DNA from: Micromonospora sp. NBRC 110009 | GTDB taxonomy: Bacteria > Actinomycetota > Actinomycetes > Mycobacteriales > Micromonosporaceae | NCBI RefSeq assembly: GCF_030518795.1 | Contig: NZ_CP130427.1 | Coordinates: 434,001-498,000 of the forward strand | Length of the DNA stretch: 64,000 nt | Direction of reading: 5' to 3' | Shown here: one piece after another, positions 18,187 through 28,143 of the stretch | Layout of the letters: the number at the start of each line of letters is the position of its first letter | Position numbering within the stretch: position 1 is the first letter of the stretch | The notes under the pieces: model-generated | Seen by the model: only the letters and a program-made list of their open reading frames with translations | The model's database searches: none | What the model was told of the DNA's origin: nothing | Program-made: the position numbers and the translations under genes

Positions 18187-19293
18187 TCAGCGGCGCAGGC
18201 CCAGGGCGATCAGCACCTCCCGCGACGCCAGCCGGGCCGGGTCCAGCACCGCGCGGCGCAGCCAGCGGCGGGTCGGCCCGACGGTGGCGCGCCACGCCGA
18301 CCGTACGGCGCGGGCCAGCGGCAGTACCGTCGCCCGCCAGACGGCCCGCACGGCCCGGCCCAACGGCACGGCGGTGTGCCGCCACCACCAGCGCATCGCG
18401 AGCCCCAGCGGGCGCAGCAGCACCTGGTAAAGGAGGGCGAGCAGCCGACCGGCCAGCCGCCATGCGCCGACGGCCGCGTCCACCAGCAGCCGCCCGACGA
18501 ACCGGGCCACGGCCCACCCCGCCCGGCCGACGGCGACCAGCCCGGCGGCGGCCACCCGGCCGAACACGGCGAGCCCCGCGGCGACGACCCGGGCGAGCCC
18601 GGTGAGCCCGGCGAGCAGCGCCCGACCGGCCGGCGCGAGCAGCACGGCCAGCCAGCGGGCCGGCCGCACCACCAGCTCCCGAACCAGCCAGGCCAGCGGC
18701 CGCCACACCATCACCCGGGCCACCCACACCAGCGGACGCCAGAGCAGGGTCACCACCACCCAGGCCACGCCGCGCGCCAGCCACACCACCGGCAGCCAGA
18801 CCAGCGTCCGGGCCACCCACACCAGCGGACGCCAGACCAGCCTCACCACCACCCAGGCCACGCCGCGCGCCAGCCACACCACCGGCAGCCAGACCAGCGT
18901 CCGGGCCACCCACACCAGCGGACGCCAGACCAGCCTCACCACCACCCAGGCCACCCCGCGCGCCAGCCACACGAGCGGCAGCCAGACCAGCGTCCGAGCG
19001 AACCAGGCCAGCGGCAGCAGCAGGAAGCGGTAGAGGAAGCGGCCGGTGGGCGTGAGCAGGTGCCGGTCCACCCACCGGGCGGCGGCGGCGACCAGCTCCC
19101 AGAGCAGGCGTACCGGAAGCACCACGATCAGGGCGACGCCACGGGCGACGGCGGCGACCAGCGGCGGCGGCTCGTCGACGGCGGGGCGACGCGGCGCGAC
19201 CGTCCGGGTCGGACCGGCCGGCCGCGGCGGCGGCGGACCCGCCGCGGCCGGCCGGGACGGGTCGGCGGGGCGCAGGGACGGCAGGCCGGTCAC
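18187..19293 (-). CDS. Tryptophan-rich repeat membrane protein, unknown function
   Basis: 368 residues. After a Pro-rich N-terminus come three near-identical 31-residue repeats (core WLARGVAWVVVRLVWRPLVW) plus degenerate copies on both sides, then Ala/Val-rich helices and a basic C-terminus (RWLRRAVLDPARLASREVL). The hydrophobic units are spaced by regularly placed Arg and Trp, giving a regular amphipathic or membrane-embedded repeat. The coding repeat unit is 93 bp. GTG at 19293 is the best start though its ribosome site is weak. I do not recognise a family; it might be a structural envelope protein. The conserved frame of the repeats argues against a chance ORF. Confidence 0.65.
   Translation of the reverse strand: MTGLPSLRPADPSRPAAAGPPPPRPAGPTRTVAPRRPAVDEPPPLVAAVARGVALIVVLPVRLLWELVAAAARWVDRHLLTPTGRFLYRFLLLPLAWFARTLVWLPLVWLARGVAWVVVRLVWRPLVWVARTLVWLPVVWLARGVAWVVVRLVWRPLVWVARTLVWLPVVWLARGVAWVVVTLLWRPLVWVARVMVWRPLAWLVRELVVRPARWLAVLLAPAGRALLAGLTGLARVVAAGLAVFGRVAAAGLVAVGRAGWAVARFVGRLLVDAAVGAWRLAGRLLALLYQVLLRPLGLAMRWWWRHTAVPLGRAVRAVWRATVLPLARAVRSAWRATVGPTRRWLRRAVLDPARLASREVLIALGLRR
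18712..19040. repeat. 93-bp tandem repeat, three full copies and a partial one
   Basis: Units start at 18712, 18805 and 18898, with a shorter diverged unit from 18991. Copies two and three are almost identical; copy one differs mainly in its second third. The period is 31 codons, so the repeat keeps the reading frame of the gene on the minus strand. Confidence 0.9.
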
Positions 19294-19334
19294 GACGCCA
19301 CGGTAGCCAGCCGCGGCAACGACCGCCGCCCCGG

Positions 19335-20138
19335 TCAGCCGGGGGTCAACGCCAGGTCGGCCACCACCGGGTAGTGGTCGGAGGCGGTGTCGGCGTCGCC
19401 GCCGCGCAGTACCCGGACCTCCCGGGTCAGCGCGGCCAGCTCCGGGGTGGCGAGCAGGTAGTCCAGGCGCATCCCGGCGAACTCCGCGCCGCCGTACCGG
19501 GTCGGCACGGTCAGCCCGTCCGGCTCGCTCCCGCCCAGGTGGGTCCAGAGGTCGACCAGGCCGGCGTCGAGCAGCCGGGCCACCGCCCGGGTGTCGACGG
19601 TACGACCGTCGCGGCGCAGGTGCCGCCGCCGGTACAGGGCGGACAGGCCGGCCAGCCGCGCGCTGTGGTCGACCGCCGGCTCCAGGGTGTTCAGGTCCCC
19701 GGCGAGCAGCGCCAACCGTCCCCCGGTGCGCCGAACGGCCGCCGCCAGCCACTCGGCCTCCATCCGCCGCCGCCCACCGGAGTACGGGTCCAGGTGCGTG
19801 CCGAGCACGGTCAGCGGGCCCTCCCGGGTGGCCACCTCGACCCGGGCGGCGGCGTGGTGGAACGGGCGGCGCACCCGGCCGGACCGGAGCACCCGCAGCG
19901 GCGCCCGGACCAGCACCGCCACCGGCTGGCCGAAGCAGGCGCGGGCCAGGTGGGGCGCCATGCCCAGCCGGCCCGCCAGCTCCGCCATCCGCCCGTCCCG
20001 GTCCAGGCCGCGCAGCTCCTGCAGGGCCAGCACGTCGGGACGCTGCGCGGCGACCACCGCCACGATCCGCTCCCACCGGTCGGTCCCGTCCCGGTCCCGT
20101 CCGCCGGTCCGGACGTTCCAGGTCATCACCCGCAGCAT
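19335..20138 (-). CDS. Endonuclease/exonuclease/phosphatase (EEP) family hydrolase
   Basis: 267 residues with the complete EEP motif set: MTWNVR at the start, ALQELRGLD, GTHLDPYSGG, LAGDLNTLEP, MRLDYLLATP and SDHYPVVADL near the end. These bind Mg2+ and hydrolyse phosphodiesters, in nucleic acids or in phospholipids. No signal peptide. Its neighbours are a lipid-phosphate phosphatase and a diacylglycerol-kinase-like enzyme, so a lipid or inositol-phosphate substrate is plausible; DNA repair of the ExoIII type is the alternative. Confidence 0.88.
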   Translation of the reverse strand: MLRVMTWNVRTGGRDRDGTDRWERIVAVVAAQRPDVLALQELRGLDRDGRMAELAGRLGMAPHLARACFGQPVAVLVRAPLRVLRSGRVRRPFHHAAARVEVATREGPLTVLGTHLDPYSGGRRRMEAEWLAAAVRRTGGRLALLAGDLNTLEPAVDHSARLAGLSALYRRRHLRRDGRTVDTRAVARLLDAGLVDLWTHLGGSEPDGLTVPTRYGGAEFAGMRLDYLLATPELAALTREVRVLRGGDADTASDHYPVVADLALTPG

Positions 20139-20148
20139 CGGCGTCCGG

Positions 20149-21639
20149 TCAGTCCTCCCGGCCGGCCTTGGCCAGCTCGTCGTCCAGCTCGTGCACCTGC
20201 TCGGACTCGATCGCCCGCCGGTTGCCCCGGTGCACGTCGGCGTTGGGGCGGACCACCCAGTAGAGCAGGGAGATCCAGAGGGCGGCGAGCAGGATCGCGC
20301 CCATGAAGTCGGTCGGGTGATGCATGCCCCGGTACATCCGCGAGGTGGCCACCCCGACCGGCATGATCACGGCCAGCGCGACGAACAGCCACCGCCACCA
20401 CCGGTCGGTCCGCGCGAACACGAGGATCGCGATGGCGCTCCACAGGCAGATGGTGGCCGCGATGTGCCCGGACGGGAAGGACGAGGTCGGCATGTGCCCG
20501 TCCAGGTTGTCCACCGGCGGGCGGGGCCGCTGCACCACGCGGGCCGAGGCGAGGAAGAGGCTCAGCTCCCCGAACATCGCCAGCACCACGAAGAGCACCG
20601 GCCGCCAGCGCTTCCAGACGGCCAGCACCAGCGGGCAGAACACCAGCGAGACCAGCAGGATCGCGTGGGTGTCGCCGAACTTGCTCCACCACCAGCTCAG
20701 CTCCGTCAGGCCGGGGGTACGCCGGGCCGCGAACCACTGCGGGACCTCCGTGTCGAGGGTGTCGAGGAAGGTGCCCTTGGCGTGGTAGCTGACGAACATG
20801 CCGAAGCCGTAGAGGGCACCGAAGACGATCACCCAGCCGACCAGCAGCTCGGCGACGGACGAGCGGGGGTGCTCCAGCACCTGCTCCTCGTCCGGCGCGG
20901 GGCTGATCTCCTGCCCCGCCTCCGGCTCCAGGCCCTCGGTGATCGGCGGCACCGGGCGGCCGCGCTCGCGACGCCACAGCCGGAAGGCGTACGCGCTGAC
21001 GGCGAGCCAGATCGCGCCGAGCAGCCAGCCGCCGAGCACGTCGGAGACGAAGTGCACGCCCAGCGCGATCCGGGTCAGCCCGATCAGGAAGACCAGCAGG
21101 GCGACGATCGCGATGGCCGGCTTGCGCCAGCGCGGTGCCATGGCCGGCAGGAAGACCAGCAGCAACGCCCCGTACGCGACGAACGAGCCGAGCGCGTGCC
21201 CGCTGGGGAAGCTGTTGCCCGGGGCGTGGGTGATCGGCACGTCCACGACCGGGCGGAGCCGCCCGACCAGCGCCTTCAGGGACGGGTCGAGGATCAGCCC
21301 GCCGACGCCGGTGACGATCAGGTAGACCGCCAGCCGGGACTGCCGGCGGATGAGCAGGCTGACCACGGCGATGGTGACCAGCCAGATCAGCACCGGCCGG
21401 CCGCCCAGGTCGGTGATCGCCTCGAGCACCGTGACCAGCGCGTGGTGCGGCGCCACGAGGCCGTTGAACCACTCCGCCGCCTCATGGTCGGCGTGGTAGA
21501 GCGGGCCCCAGTGGAACCGGACGAGCATGAGCAGCACGCCGAACGCGACGCCGGCACCCGCCACGGCGAGCAGCCCGGCGACGCTCCGCTCGGCGAAACG
21601 GCCGAGCGGGCGGCGCATCGCCTCCTTGACCGCGGTCAC
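20149..21639 (-). CDS. Double-domain PAP2-family membrane phosphatase
   Basis: 496 residues with two PAP2 domains in tandem. The first has the three-part signature KALVGRLRP (K122, R129-P130), SFPSGH (143-148) and R190 with H196/D200. The second repeats it (RVVQRPRPP, SFPSGH, SRMYRGMHHPTD) but has no Lys in the first part. About ten membrane helices are visible with an acidic linker near residues 235-260. Such enzymes remove phosphate from phosphatidic acid or undecaprenyl pyrophosphate outside the membrane. GTG at 21639 has GGGGG upstream; an ATG seven codons later is possible. Start uncertain. Confidence 0.88.
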   Translation of the reverse strand: MTAVKEAMRRPLGRFAERSVAGLLAVAGAGVAFGVLLMLVRFHWGPLYHADHEAAEWFNGLVAPHHALVTVLEAITDLGGRPVLIWLVTIAVVSLLIRRQSRLAVYLIVTGVGGLILDPSLKALVGRLRPVVDVPITHAPGNSFPSGHALGSFVAYGALLLVFLPAMAPRWRKPAIAIVALLVFLIGLTRIALGVHFVSDVLGGWLLGAIWLAVSAYAFRLWRRERGRPVPPITEGLEPEAGQEISPAPDEEQVLEHPRSSVAELLVGWVIVFGALYGFGMFVSYHAKGTFLDTLDTEVPQWFAARRTPGLTELSWWWSKFGDTHAILLVSLVFCPLVLAVWKRWRPVLFVVLAMFGELSLFLASARVVQRPRPPVDNLDGHMPTSSFPSGHIAATICLWSAIAILVFARTDRWWRWLFVALAVIMPVGVATSRMYRGMHHPTDFMGAILLAALWISLLYWVVRPNADVHRGNRRAIESEQVHELDDELAKAGRED

Positions 21640-21710
21640 CTCGCACCCCCTTTGTCCTCTGCGAGGCGCGCTGTACCCGATTCCGGCCGCGCGTACACGC
21701 CGGCGGGTCG

Positions 21711-22712
21711 TCAGAGGGCGGTCATCTCGCCGGTGTCGAGCGTCTCCTCGCGCTCGGCGTCGGGCTCCCAGAGGTCGGGCTGGGCCGGCTCCTCCACGCC
21801 GATCCGCATGGCCTCCAGCTGGGCGGCGAAGGCCAGCCCGCCGAAGAGCGCCATCCCGGTCAGGTTGGCCCACAGCAACAGGGCCATCATGCCGGTCAGC
21901 GCCCCGTAGGTCTGCCCGAATCCGCCGCTGTACTTGACGTACCCGGCGAGCAGCAGGCTGGCCAGCCACCACAGCGCGGTGGCGATCCCGGCGCCGAAGA
22001 AGAGCCAGGACAGGCCGGGCTGCTTGCGCCGGGGCGCGTGCCGGAACAGCACCGCCACGGCCAGCACGGTCAGCCCGAGGCTGAGCGGCCAGCGCACCAC
22101 GTCCCAGGCGGCGTTGGCGAAGCCGCCCCACTCGTAGTGGCGCTGCACCGAGTCGCCCATCGCCCGGCCGCCCACCAGGATCAGGAACCCGGTCAGCGCC
22201 GGCACGCCGGCGGTCACCGCGAGGACGGCCGCGCGGACGTACTTGGCCAGGGCGGGCCGGTCCCGCTCGACGCCGTAGATGCGGTTCGCGCCCCGCTCGA
22301 TCTGGGCCATGGTGGTGGTGAGCGCGACCAACCCGGTCAGCAGGCCGAGGGTCAGCGCCAGCTCCCCGGCCCGCTCGGTGCGCTCGCCGTCGGCGAGCAG
22401 CTCCTGCACCACCGACTCGCTCTGCCCGGGGGTGAGCGCGAGCACCGTGTCGGCGACCACCTTGCCGCCCTCGTCGGCGCCGAGGTCGGTGATCAGGCCG
22501 GTGAGCGCGATCAGGAACGGCACCACGGCCAGGCAGAGCTGCAGGGCGAACGCCCGGGAGTGACTGAAGCCGTCGCCGTAGCGGAACCGGATGAAGGCGT
22601 CCCGCAGCAGGCACCAGCCGCCGAGCCGGCGCAGGGTGTGCCAGGCGTCGTCGGCGGAGAGCTCCTCCTCCGCCATCAGCCGGGTCTCGGGAACCAGCTT
22701 GGTGCTACTCAT
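21711..22712 (-). CDS. YihY/BrkB-family membrane protein
   Basis: 333 residues. The family core is visible from FSHSRAFALQLCLAVVPFLIAL through LLTGLVALTTTMAQIERGANRIYGVERDRP to GFGQTYGALTGMMALLLWANLTGMALFGG, giving about six membrane helices. Members were once called ribonuclease BN; that activity is not theirs and the function remains unknown. The start overlaps the end of the upstream lipid-kinase gene by eight bases, so the two are likely translated together. Confidence 0.9.
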   Translation of the reverse strand: MSSTKLVPETRLMAEEELSADDAWHTLRRLGGWCLLRDAFIRFRYGDGFSHSRAFALQLCLAVVPFLIALTGLITDLGADEGGKVVADTVLALTPGQSESVVQELLADGERTERAGELALTLGLLTGLVALTTTMAQIERGANRIYGVERDRPALAKYVRAAVLAVTAGVPALTGFLILVGGRAMGDSVQRHYEWGGFANAAWDVVRWPLSLGLTVLAVAVLFRHAPRRKQPGLSWLFFGAGIATALWWLASLLLAGYVKYSGGFGQTYGALTGMMALLLWANLTGMALFGGLAFAAQLEAMRIGVEEPAQPDLWEPDAEREETLDTGEMTAL

Positions 22713-23709
22713 GGCGGGCTTCCTCGACCAGGCGCTCGCCGCGCTCGGCGGCGGCGTCGGCGTCGACCGACAGGTCGGGGTGGCGCGCCGGCCGCGGCAC
22801 GCACAGCCACAGCGACTCCGGCCGGATCTCGGCGGTCAACGAGCGGCCCGGGTCGATCAGGTCGCCGTCGAGCTGCCGGGGCTGGGCCCGGTTGCTGGTG
22901 ACCTGCACCCTGCGACCGCGGAGCACCTCCATCCGGGGCACGCTGCCCCGGCGGCGCACCAGCGCCCAGCCCATCGCCAGCCAGTGGCGCAGCGTACGGG
23001 GGGTGAGCACGGCGACGTCCAGCCAGCCGTCGTCGGGCTCGGCGTCGGTGAGCAGGCGGACGCCGCCCTGGAGGCGACCGACGTTGGCCACCAGGACCGA
23101 GCGGGCCCGGCGGCGCAGCGGCGGGCCGCCGTCGATCCGGATCGACACCCGCATCGGCCGGTCCCGCAGGTGCTTGGCGGCCCCCACGACGTACGCCGGC
23201 CAGCCGATCCGCTTCTTGGTCCGCTCCGAGGTGGAGTCGAGCATCTGCGCGTCGAAGCCCATCCCGGCCATCACGGCGAAGCACTGGTCGCCGACCACCC
23301 CGACGTCCAGCCGCCGCATGCCCCGCTCGACGGCGACCTCCAGCCCGGCGGCCAGGTCGTTGGAGAGGCCGAGGTTGGCGGCGAGCAGGTTGCCGGTGCC
23401 CTGGGGCAGCACGGCGAGCGCCACGTCGGTGCCGGCGAGCGCGGTGACGCAGGCCATCACGGTGCCGTCGCCGCCGCAGGCGAAGACCACCTCGGCGCCG
23501 GCCTCGACGGCCTGCTCGGTCTGCCCCCGGCCCGGATCCTCCACGGTGGTCTCGTACCACGTCGGGGCGGGCCAGCCGGCGACGTCGAGCGCGCCGTCCA
23601 CCGTCCGGCGGAACTGGTCGAGATCGGTCACCTTGACGGGGTTGACCACCACCGCGGAGCGCGGCGCGGGGTTGCTCGCGGTCACCGGGCGCTTGTGCTC
23701 ACCATCCAC
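22705..23709 (-). CDS. Diacylglycerol kinase-family lipid kinase
   Basis: About 334 residues, DAGK catalytic family. The nucleotide-binding block is VVFACGGDGTVMACVTAL, followed by LAVLPQGTGNLLAANLGL, both diagnostic; the C-terminal beta-sandwich includes RAQPRQLDGDLI. It would phosphorylate diacylglycerol or a related lipid, feeding phosphatidic acid metabolism opposite the PAP2 enzyme encoded downstream. Start uncertain: GTG at 23709 is used, GTG at 23685 is possible, and neither has a strong ribosome site. Confidence 0.88.
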   Translation of the reverse strand: MDGEHKRPVTASNPAPRSAVVVNPVKVTDLDQFRRTVDGALDVAGWPAPTWYETTVEDPGRGQTEQAVEAGAEVVFACGGDGTVMACVTALAGTDVALAVLPQGTGNLLAANLGLSNDLAAGLEVAVERGMRRLDVGVVGDQCFAVMAGMGFDAQMLDSTSERTKKRIGWPAYVVGAAKHLRDRPMRVSIRIDGGPPLRRRARSVLVANVGRLQGGVRLLTDAEPDDGWLDVAVLTPRTLRHWLAMGWALVRRRGSVPRMEVLRGRRVQVTSNRAQPRQLDGDLIDPGRSLTAEIRPESLWLCVPRPARHPDLSVDADAAAERGERLVEEARHE

Positions 23710-23881
23710 GGCGCAAGTGTGCAGCAACTCCGGTGGGTCGGCGAGCCGACCGGGACCGACGTTGCAAGGACCGCAAACAGGTTTAAGACGCGGGCCCCCG
23801 GCGAGCGGGTCAGGCCGCCGCCGCGACCCGCCGGCGCCCGGCGCGCCCGACGCGGCCCCGTACCGGTGTTACGGTCCGCTG

Positions 23882-24682
23882 GTGTTGCGCCGCCGACCCC
23901 TGGATCAACCGGCCGAGCCCGCCCGCCGGCTGACCGTCGGGCGGGTCACGCTGGAGATCGCCGGCGGAAGCGTGGTGGGCCACCGCTACCCGGAGAACTT
24001 CGACCTGCTGCACGTCGACCCCGAACTGCCGCTGATGGCGGTCGCCGACGGCATGGGCGACGGCGAGGGCAGCCGGGTCGCCGGCCGCACGGCGGTCACC
24101 ACCTTCGTCGAGCAGGTCCGCGCCGGCTGGCCGACCGTCGGGGCGGCCGGACTGCGCGCCGCGACGGCGGAGACCCAACTCCGGGTACGCCGGGCCGGGG
24201 CGGCCCTCCCCGGACTCACCGGCTGCACGCTGACGGCGCTGGTCGCGGAGCCGGCGGGCGACCAGGGCTGGCTCGTCCAGCTCGGCGACTCCCGGGCGTA
24301 CCGGCTGCGCGACGGGCTCCTGGAGCTGGTGACGGTGGACCACACCATGGCCTGGCTGGGGGCGGTGCACGGTTGGTGGCCGGCGACCTCCCCGGAGGCG
24401 GCCCGGGCGCGCTACCAGCTGCTGCGCTACGTCGGCCACCCGGACAGGCCGGAGCCGGACCTGCTCGCCGTCCCGCTGCGCGCCGGCGACACCTGGCTGC
24501 TCTGCACCGACGGGGTGAGCGACCAGCTCGACTACCACCGGTTGCGGGACCTGCTGGCCGCCCGGCGCGACCTGGCCGGCACCGCCACCGCCCTGCTCAC
24601 GGCGACCCTCGACGAGGGCGGCGAGGACAACGCCACGGCCGTGGTGGTCCGCGTCCACCCCACGGTTCCCGCGCCCCGCTGA
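23882..24682 (+). CDS. PP2C-like protein serine/threonine phosphatase
   Basis: 266 residues. PP2C motifs are ADGMGDGEGS (Asp56 as metal ligand), GCTLTALV, VQLGDSRAYRL, LLCTDGVSDQL and GEDNATAVVV. The family pattern fits small soluble bacterial PPM phosphatases that reverse Ser/Thr kinase signals. TACGGT at 23870-23875 ends six bases before the GTG, consistent with leaderless transcription; no ribosome site is seen. It is transcribed away from the lipid block. Confidence 0.87.
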   Translation: MLRRRPLDQPAEPARRLTVGRVTLEIAGGSVVGHRYPENFDLLHVDPELPLMAVADGMGDGEGSRVAGRTAVTTFVEQVRAGWPTVGAAGLRAATAETQLRVRRAGAALPGLTGCTLTALVAEPAGDQGWLVQLGDSRAYRLRDGLLELVTVDHTMAWLGAVHGWWPATSPEAARARYQLLRYVGHPDRPEPDLLAVPLRAGDTWLLCTDGVSDQLDYHRLRDLLAARRDLAGTATALLTATLDEGGEDNATAVVVRVHPTVPAPR

Positions 24683-24784
24683 CCGGCCGCGTCACCGGAC
24701 GGCACCAGTTCCGCTGACCCGGTCCGGCCGGGCAGCCCCCGCGACTACCGTGGGTGAGGCGGCACGGTCGGGAGGTGAGGCGGG

Positions 24785-25615
24785 ATGGCCGCACCCACCC
24801 ACGGCGCGGTGGTGGTTGGGGTCGGCCGGTCGGAGGAGGACCTCCAGGTGGTCCGCACGGCCGCCGGCGAGGCCGCCGCCCACGACCGTCCGCTGCACCT
24901 GCTGCACGCCTTCAACTGGGCGGCGGCCCTGGAGGAGCCCACGGTGGGCGGGCCGCGGGCCGACGCCGAGGACCTCCTCGAACGGGCCGGACAGGTGGCC
25001 TCCGACGCCGAGCCGGCAGTGCCGGTGAGCGGCGAGATCGTCGAGGGCTCACCGGTGGAGGCGCTGATCCGGGCCTCCGACTCGGCGTTCCTGCTGGCGC
25101 TCGGTGACGGCGGTATGGCGGACTGCGGGAACTGCGTGCCGACAGACGCGCCCGCAGTGCAGCTCGCCGCCCGAGCCGGCTGCCCGGTGCTGGTCGGCCG
25201 GGCCGAGCCCCCGCCACCGGGCCCACTGCTGGTCGGCGTGGACGGCTCCCCGAGCTCCCGCGCCACCCTGGGCTACGCGTTCCACTGGGCCGAGCGGCAC
25301 GGCGCGCGGCTGCTCGCGCTCCGGGTCGTCGAGCCCGGCAACCACGACCCGGGCGACGAACTGCTCGAAGCGGCGGTCGCCCGCTACGGCGCCCGTCACC
25401 CCGGGGTGCCCGCCCAGTGCCACACCGTACGCGGCGACCCGGGCCAGGTCCTGATCGAACAGTCCCGCTCGGCACAGGTCGTGCTGGTCGGGGCGCGCGG
25501 CGAGGAGGCGTGGCGCGGGATGCTCGGGGCGGTCAGCCAGTCCCTGCTCTACCACTCGCCGGCCCCGGTCATCGTCGTCCGTGGACTGGACCCCGGATCC
25601 GAGGACGGGCCGTGA
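24785..25615 (+). CDS. Tandem universal stress protein
   Basis: 276 residues with two Usp domains. The first (5-140, VVVGVGRSEEDLQVV) has a broken nucleotide loop (LLALGDGGMADCGNC), while the second (145-270, LLVGVDGSPSSRATL) has a near-normal one, GARGEEAWRGMLGAVSQS. So only the second half is likely to bind ATP. GGAGGTGAGGCGGG precedes the ATG. It lies 125 bases before the phosphoketolase gene. Tandem Usps are typical members of DosR-type dormancy regulons. Confidence 0.88.
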   Translation: MAAPTHGAVVVGVGRSEEDLQVVRTAAGEAAAHDRPLHLLHAFNWAAALEEPTVGGPRADAEDLLERAGQVASDAEPAVPVSGEIVEGSPVEALIRASDSAFLLALGDGGMADCGNCVPTDAPAVQLAARAGCPVLVGRAEPPPPGPLLVGVDGSPSSRATLGYAFHWAERHGARLLALRVVEPGNHDPGDELLEAAVARYGARHPGVPAQCHTVRGDPGQVLIEQSRSAQVVLVGARGEEAWRGMLGAVSQSLLYHSPAPVIVVRGLDPGSEDGP

Positions 25616-25629
25616 CGCCCCCGGAGGCC

Positions 25630-25643
25630 GGGACCAACGGCCC
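25630..25643. promoter_or_regulatory. DosR-box-like element before phosphoketolase
   Basis: GGGACCAACGGCCC, a 14-base near-palindrome, 98 bases upstream of the phosphoketolase start. The same kind of element occurs at 31639 and 35231, each in an intergenic region flanking a dormancy-type gene. It has the same length and GGG...CCC ends as the core of the mycobacterial DosR box. Confidence 0.5.
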
Positions 25644-25740
25644 TGACCGTCGCCCGCCGCGCCGGGTAAGGCTGAACGGACCCGGACGGAATCCGTCTTC
25701 GGGTGGCAGAACACCCCGAGCCGCGAGAGGCTGACGCAGC

Positions 25741-28143
25741 ATGGACACCGCTCTCGACCTGCACAGCCCACTGACCGAAGACGAGCTGCGCCGGCTTGAC
25801 GCCTACTGGCGAGCGGCCAACTACCTCACCGTCGGGCAGATCTACCTGCTCGACAACCCGCTGCTCCGCGAGCCGCTCAAGCCCGAGCACGTGAAGCCGC
25901 GCCTGCTGGGGCACTGGGGCACCAGCCCCGGCCTCAACCTGATCTACGCGCACCTCAACCGGGTCATCGTCGACCGGGACCTGTCCGCCATCTACGTCAC
26001 CGGCCCCGGCCACGGCGGCCCGGCGATCGTGGCGAACACCTGGTTGGAAGGCACCTACAGCGAGCTCTACCACTCCGTCACCCGGGACGAGACGGGCATG
26101 GCCCGACTGTTCCGCCAGTTCTCCTTCCCCGGCGGCATCCCCAGCCACGTGGCCGCGGAGGTGCCGGGTTCGATCCACGAGGGCGGCGAGCTGGGGTACG
26201 CGCTGAGTCACGCGTATGGGGCCGCGTTCGACAACCCGGACCTGCTGGTGGCCTGTGTGGTTGGTGACGGCGAAGCGGAGACCGGCCCGCTGGCCGGCAG
26301 CTGGCTGTCCAACGTCTTCCTCAATCCGGCGCGGGACGGGGCGGTGCTGCCCATCCTGCACCTCAACGGCTACAAGATCGCCAGTCCGACGGTGCTGGAC
26401 CGGATCCCCACCGACGACCTGCTCGGCCTGATGCGCGGCTACGGCTACCAGCCGTATGTGGTCGAGGGCGACGACCCGACGCAGGTGCACCACAGCCTCG
26501 CCGCGACGCTGGACCGGACCGTCGACGAGATCGCCGAGATCCAGCGCCGGGCCCGCTCCGGCACAGAGGTCGGACGCCCGCGCTGGCCGATGATCATCCT
26601 TCGTACGCCGAAGGGCTGGACCGGCCCGAAGGAGGTCCACGGCAAGCAGGTCGAGGGGACCTTCCGCGCCCACCAGGTGCCCGTCGACGGGGTGCGGAAG
26701 GACCCGGAGGCCCTCGCCGAGCTGGAGCGCTGGCTGCGCAGCTACCGGCCGGAGGAGCTCTTCGACGCCACCGGCGCCCCGGTCGCCGAGCTGGCCTCGC
26801 TGCCGCCCCGGGGCGACCGACGGATGAGCGCCAACCCGGTCACCAACGGTGGCCTGGTGCTGCGCGATCTGGACCTGCCGGACTTCCGCGAATACGCGGT
26901 CGACGTCAAGCAGCCGGGCGAGCCGGTGGCCGGCGCCGCCGGCGTACTCGGCCCGTGGGTCCGCGACGTGATCACCGCCAACCCGCAGACCTTCCGCCTC
27001 TTCGGCCCCGACGAGGTCGCCTCGAACCGGCTCGGCGCCGCCTTCGAGGTCACCGACCGGGCGTTCGTCGGCAACACGGTCCCCGGCGACGACCACCTCT
27101 CTCCGGACGGCCGGGTGATGGAGGTGCTCTCCGAGCACCTCTGCCAGGGCTGGCTGGAGGGCTATCTGCTCACCGGCCGGCACGGCATCTTCACCAGCTA
27201 CGAGGCGTTCATTCACATCGTCGACTCGATGGTCAACCAGCACGCCAAGTGGCTGAAGGTGACCCGGGGCATCCCCTGGCGAGCACAGCTCGCCTCGCTG
27301 AACTACCTGTTGTCCAGCCACGTCTGGCGGCAGGACCACAACGGCTTCTCGCACCAGGACCCGGGCTTCATCGACCATGTGGTCAACAAGAAGGCTGAGG
27401 TGGTCCGGGTCTACCTGCCGCCGGACGCCAACACCCTCCTCTCCACCATGGACCACTGCCTGCGCAGCCGGCACTACATCAACGTGGTGGTGGCCGGCAA
27501 ACAGCCGGCGCCCAACTGGCTGACCATGGCCGAGGCCATCCAGCACGCCCGGCGCGGCCTGGGCATCTGGGACTGGGCCAGCACCGACGAGGGCACCGAG
27601 CCGGACGTGGTGCTCGCCTGCGCCGGCGACGTGCCGACGCTGGAGACCCTCGCCGCGGCCGACCTGCTCCGCCAGCGCCTGCCCGAGCTGAAGGTGCGGG
27701 TGGTCAACGTGGTCGACCTGATGCGCCTGCAGCCGCCCTCGGAGCACCCGCACGGCCTGCCGGACAGCGAGTTCGACACGATCTTCACCAGCGACAGGCC
27801 GATCATCTTCGCCTACCACGGCTACCCGTGGCTGATCCACCGGCTCACCTACCGGCGCACCAACCACGACAACCTGCACGTGCGGGGCTACAAGGAGGAG
27901 GGCACCACCACCACGCCGTTCGACATGGTGATGCTCAACGACCTGGACCGCTTCCACCTGGTCATCGACGTCATCGACCGGGTGCCCGGGCTGCGCTCGC
28001 GCGCCGCCCACCTGCGACAGGACATGGTCGACGCGCGGCAGGCCGCCCGCGACTACACCCGTGAGTACGGCGAGGACGACCCCCGGGTCGCGGAGTGGCG
28101 CTGGATCCGGGAGACCGAGCCCGGCCTGCGGAGCGGGCAGTGA
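25741..28143 (+). CDS. xfp: Xylulose-5-phosphate/fructose-6-phosphate phosphoketolase
   Basis: 800 residues, the full family length. Thiamine-diphosphate enzyme that splits xylulose-5-P or fructose-6-P with phosphate into acetyl-phosphate and a shorter sugar phosphate. Signatures include [36 protein letters not shown], the ThDP motif [14 protein letters not shown] (from about residue 175), and [14 protein letters not shown]. It is placed between two universal stress genes and its stop overlaps the next start (GTGA). Acetyl-phosphate could feed ATP synthesis through acetate kinase during low respiration. Confidence 0.95.
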   Translation: MDTALDLHSPLTEDELRRLDAYWRAANYLTVGQIYLLDNPLLREPLKPEHVKPRLLGHWGTSPGLNLIYAHLNRVIVDRDLSAIYVTGPGHGGPAIVANTWLEGTYSELYHSVTRDETGMARLFRQFSFPGGIPSHVAAEVPGSIHEGGELGYALSHAYGAAFDNPDLLVACVVGDGEAETGPLAGSWLSNVFLNPARDGAVLPILHLNGYKIASPTVLDRIPTDDLLGLMRGYGYQPYVVEGDDPTQVHHSLAATLDRTVDEIAEIQRRARSGTEVGRPRWPMIILRTPKGWTGPKEVHGKQVEGTFRAHQVPVDGVRKDPEALAELERWLRSYRPEELFDATGAPVAELASLPPRGDRRMSANPVTNGGLVLRDLDLPDFREYAVDVKQPGEPVAGAAGVLGPWVRDVITANPQTFRLFGPDEVASNRLGAAFEVTDRAFVGNTVPGDDHLSPDGRVMEVLSEHLCQGWLEGYLLTGRHGIFTSYEAFIHIVDSMVNQHAKWLKVTRGIPWRAQLASLNYLLSSHVWRQDHNGFSHQDPGFIDHVVNKKAEVVRVYLPPDANTLLSTMDHCLRSRHYINVVVAGKQPAPNWLTMAEAIQHARRGLGIWDWASTDEGTEPDVVLACAGDVPTLETLAAADLLRQRLPELKVRVVNVVDLMRLQPPSEHPHGLPDSEFDTIFTSDRPIIFAYHGYPWLIHRLTYRRTNHDNLHVRGYKEEGTTTTPFDMVMLNDLDRFHLVIDVIDRVPGLRSRAAHLRQDMVDARQAARDYTREYGEDDPRVAEWRWIRETEPGLRSGQ

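Noticed and set aside
18712..18990. CRISPR-like array from regularly spaced repeats
   Set aside because: The 93-base units are contiguous with no spacers and keep a coding frame; they are an in-gene tandem repeat.
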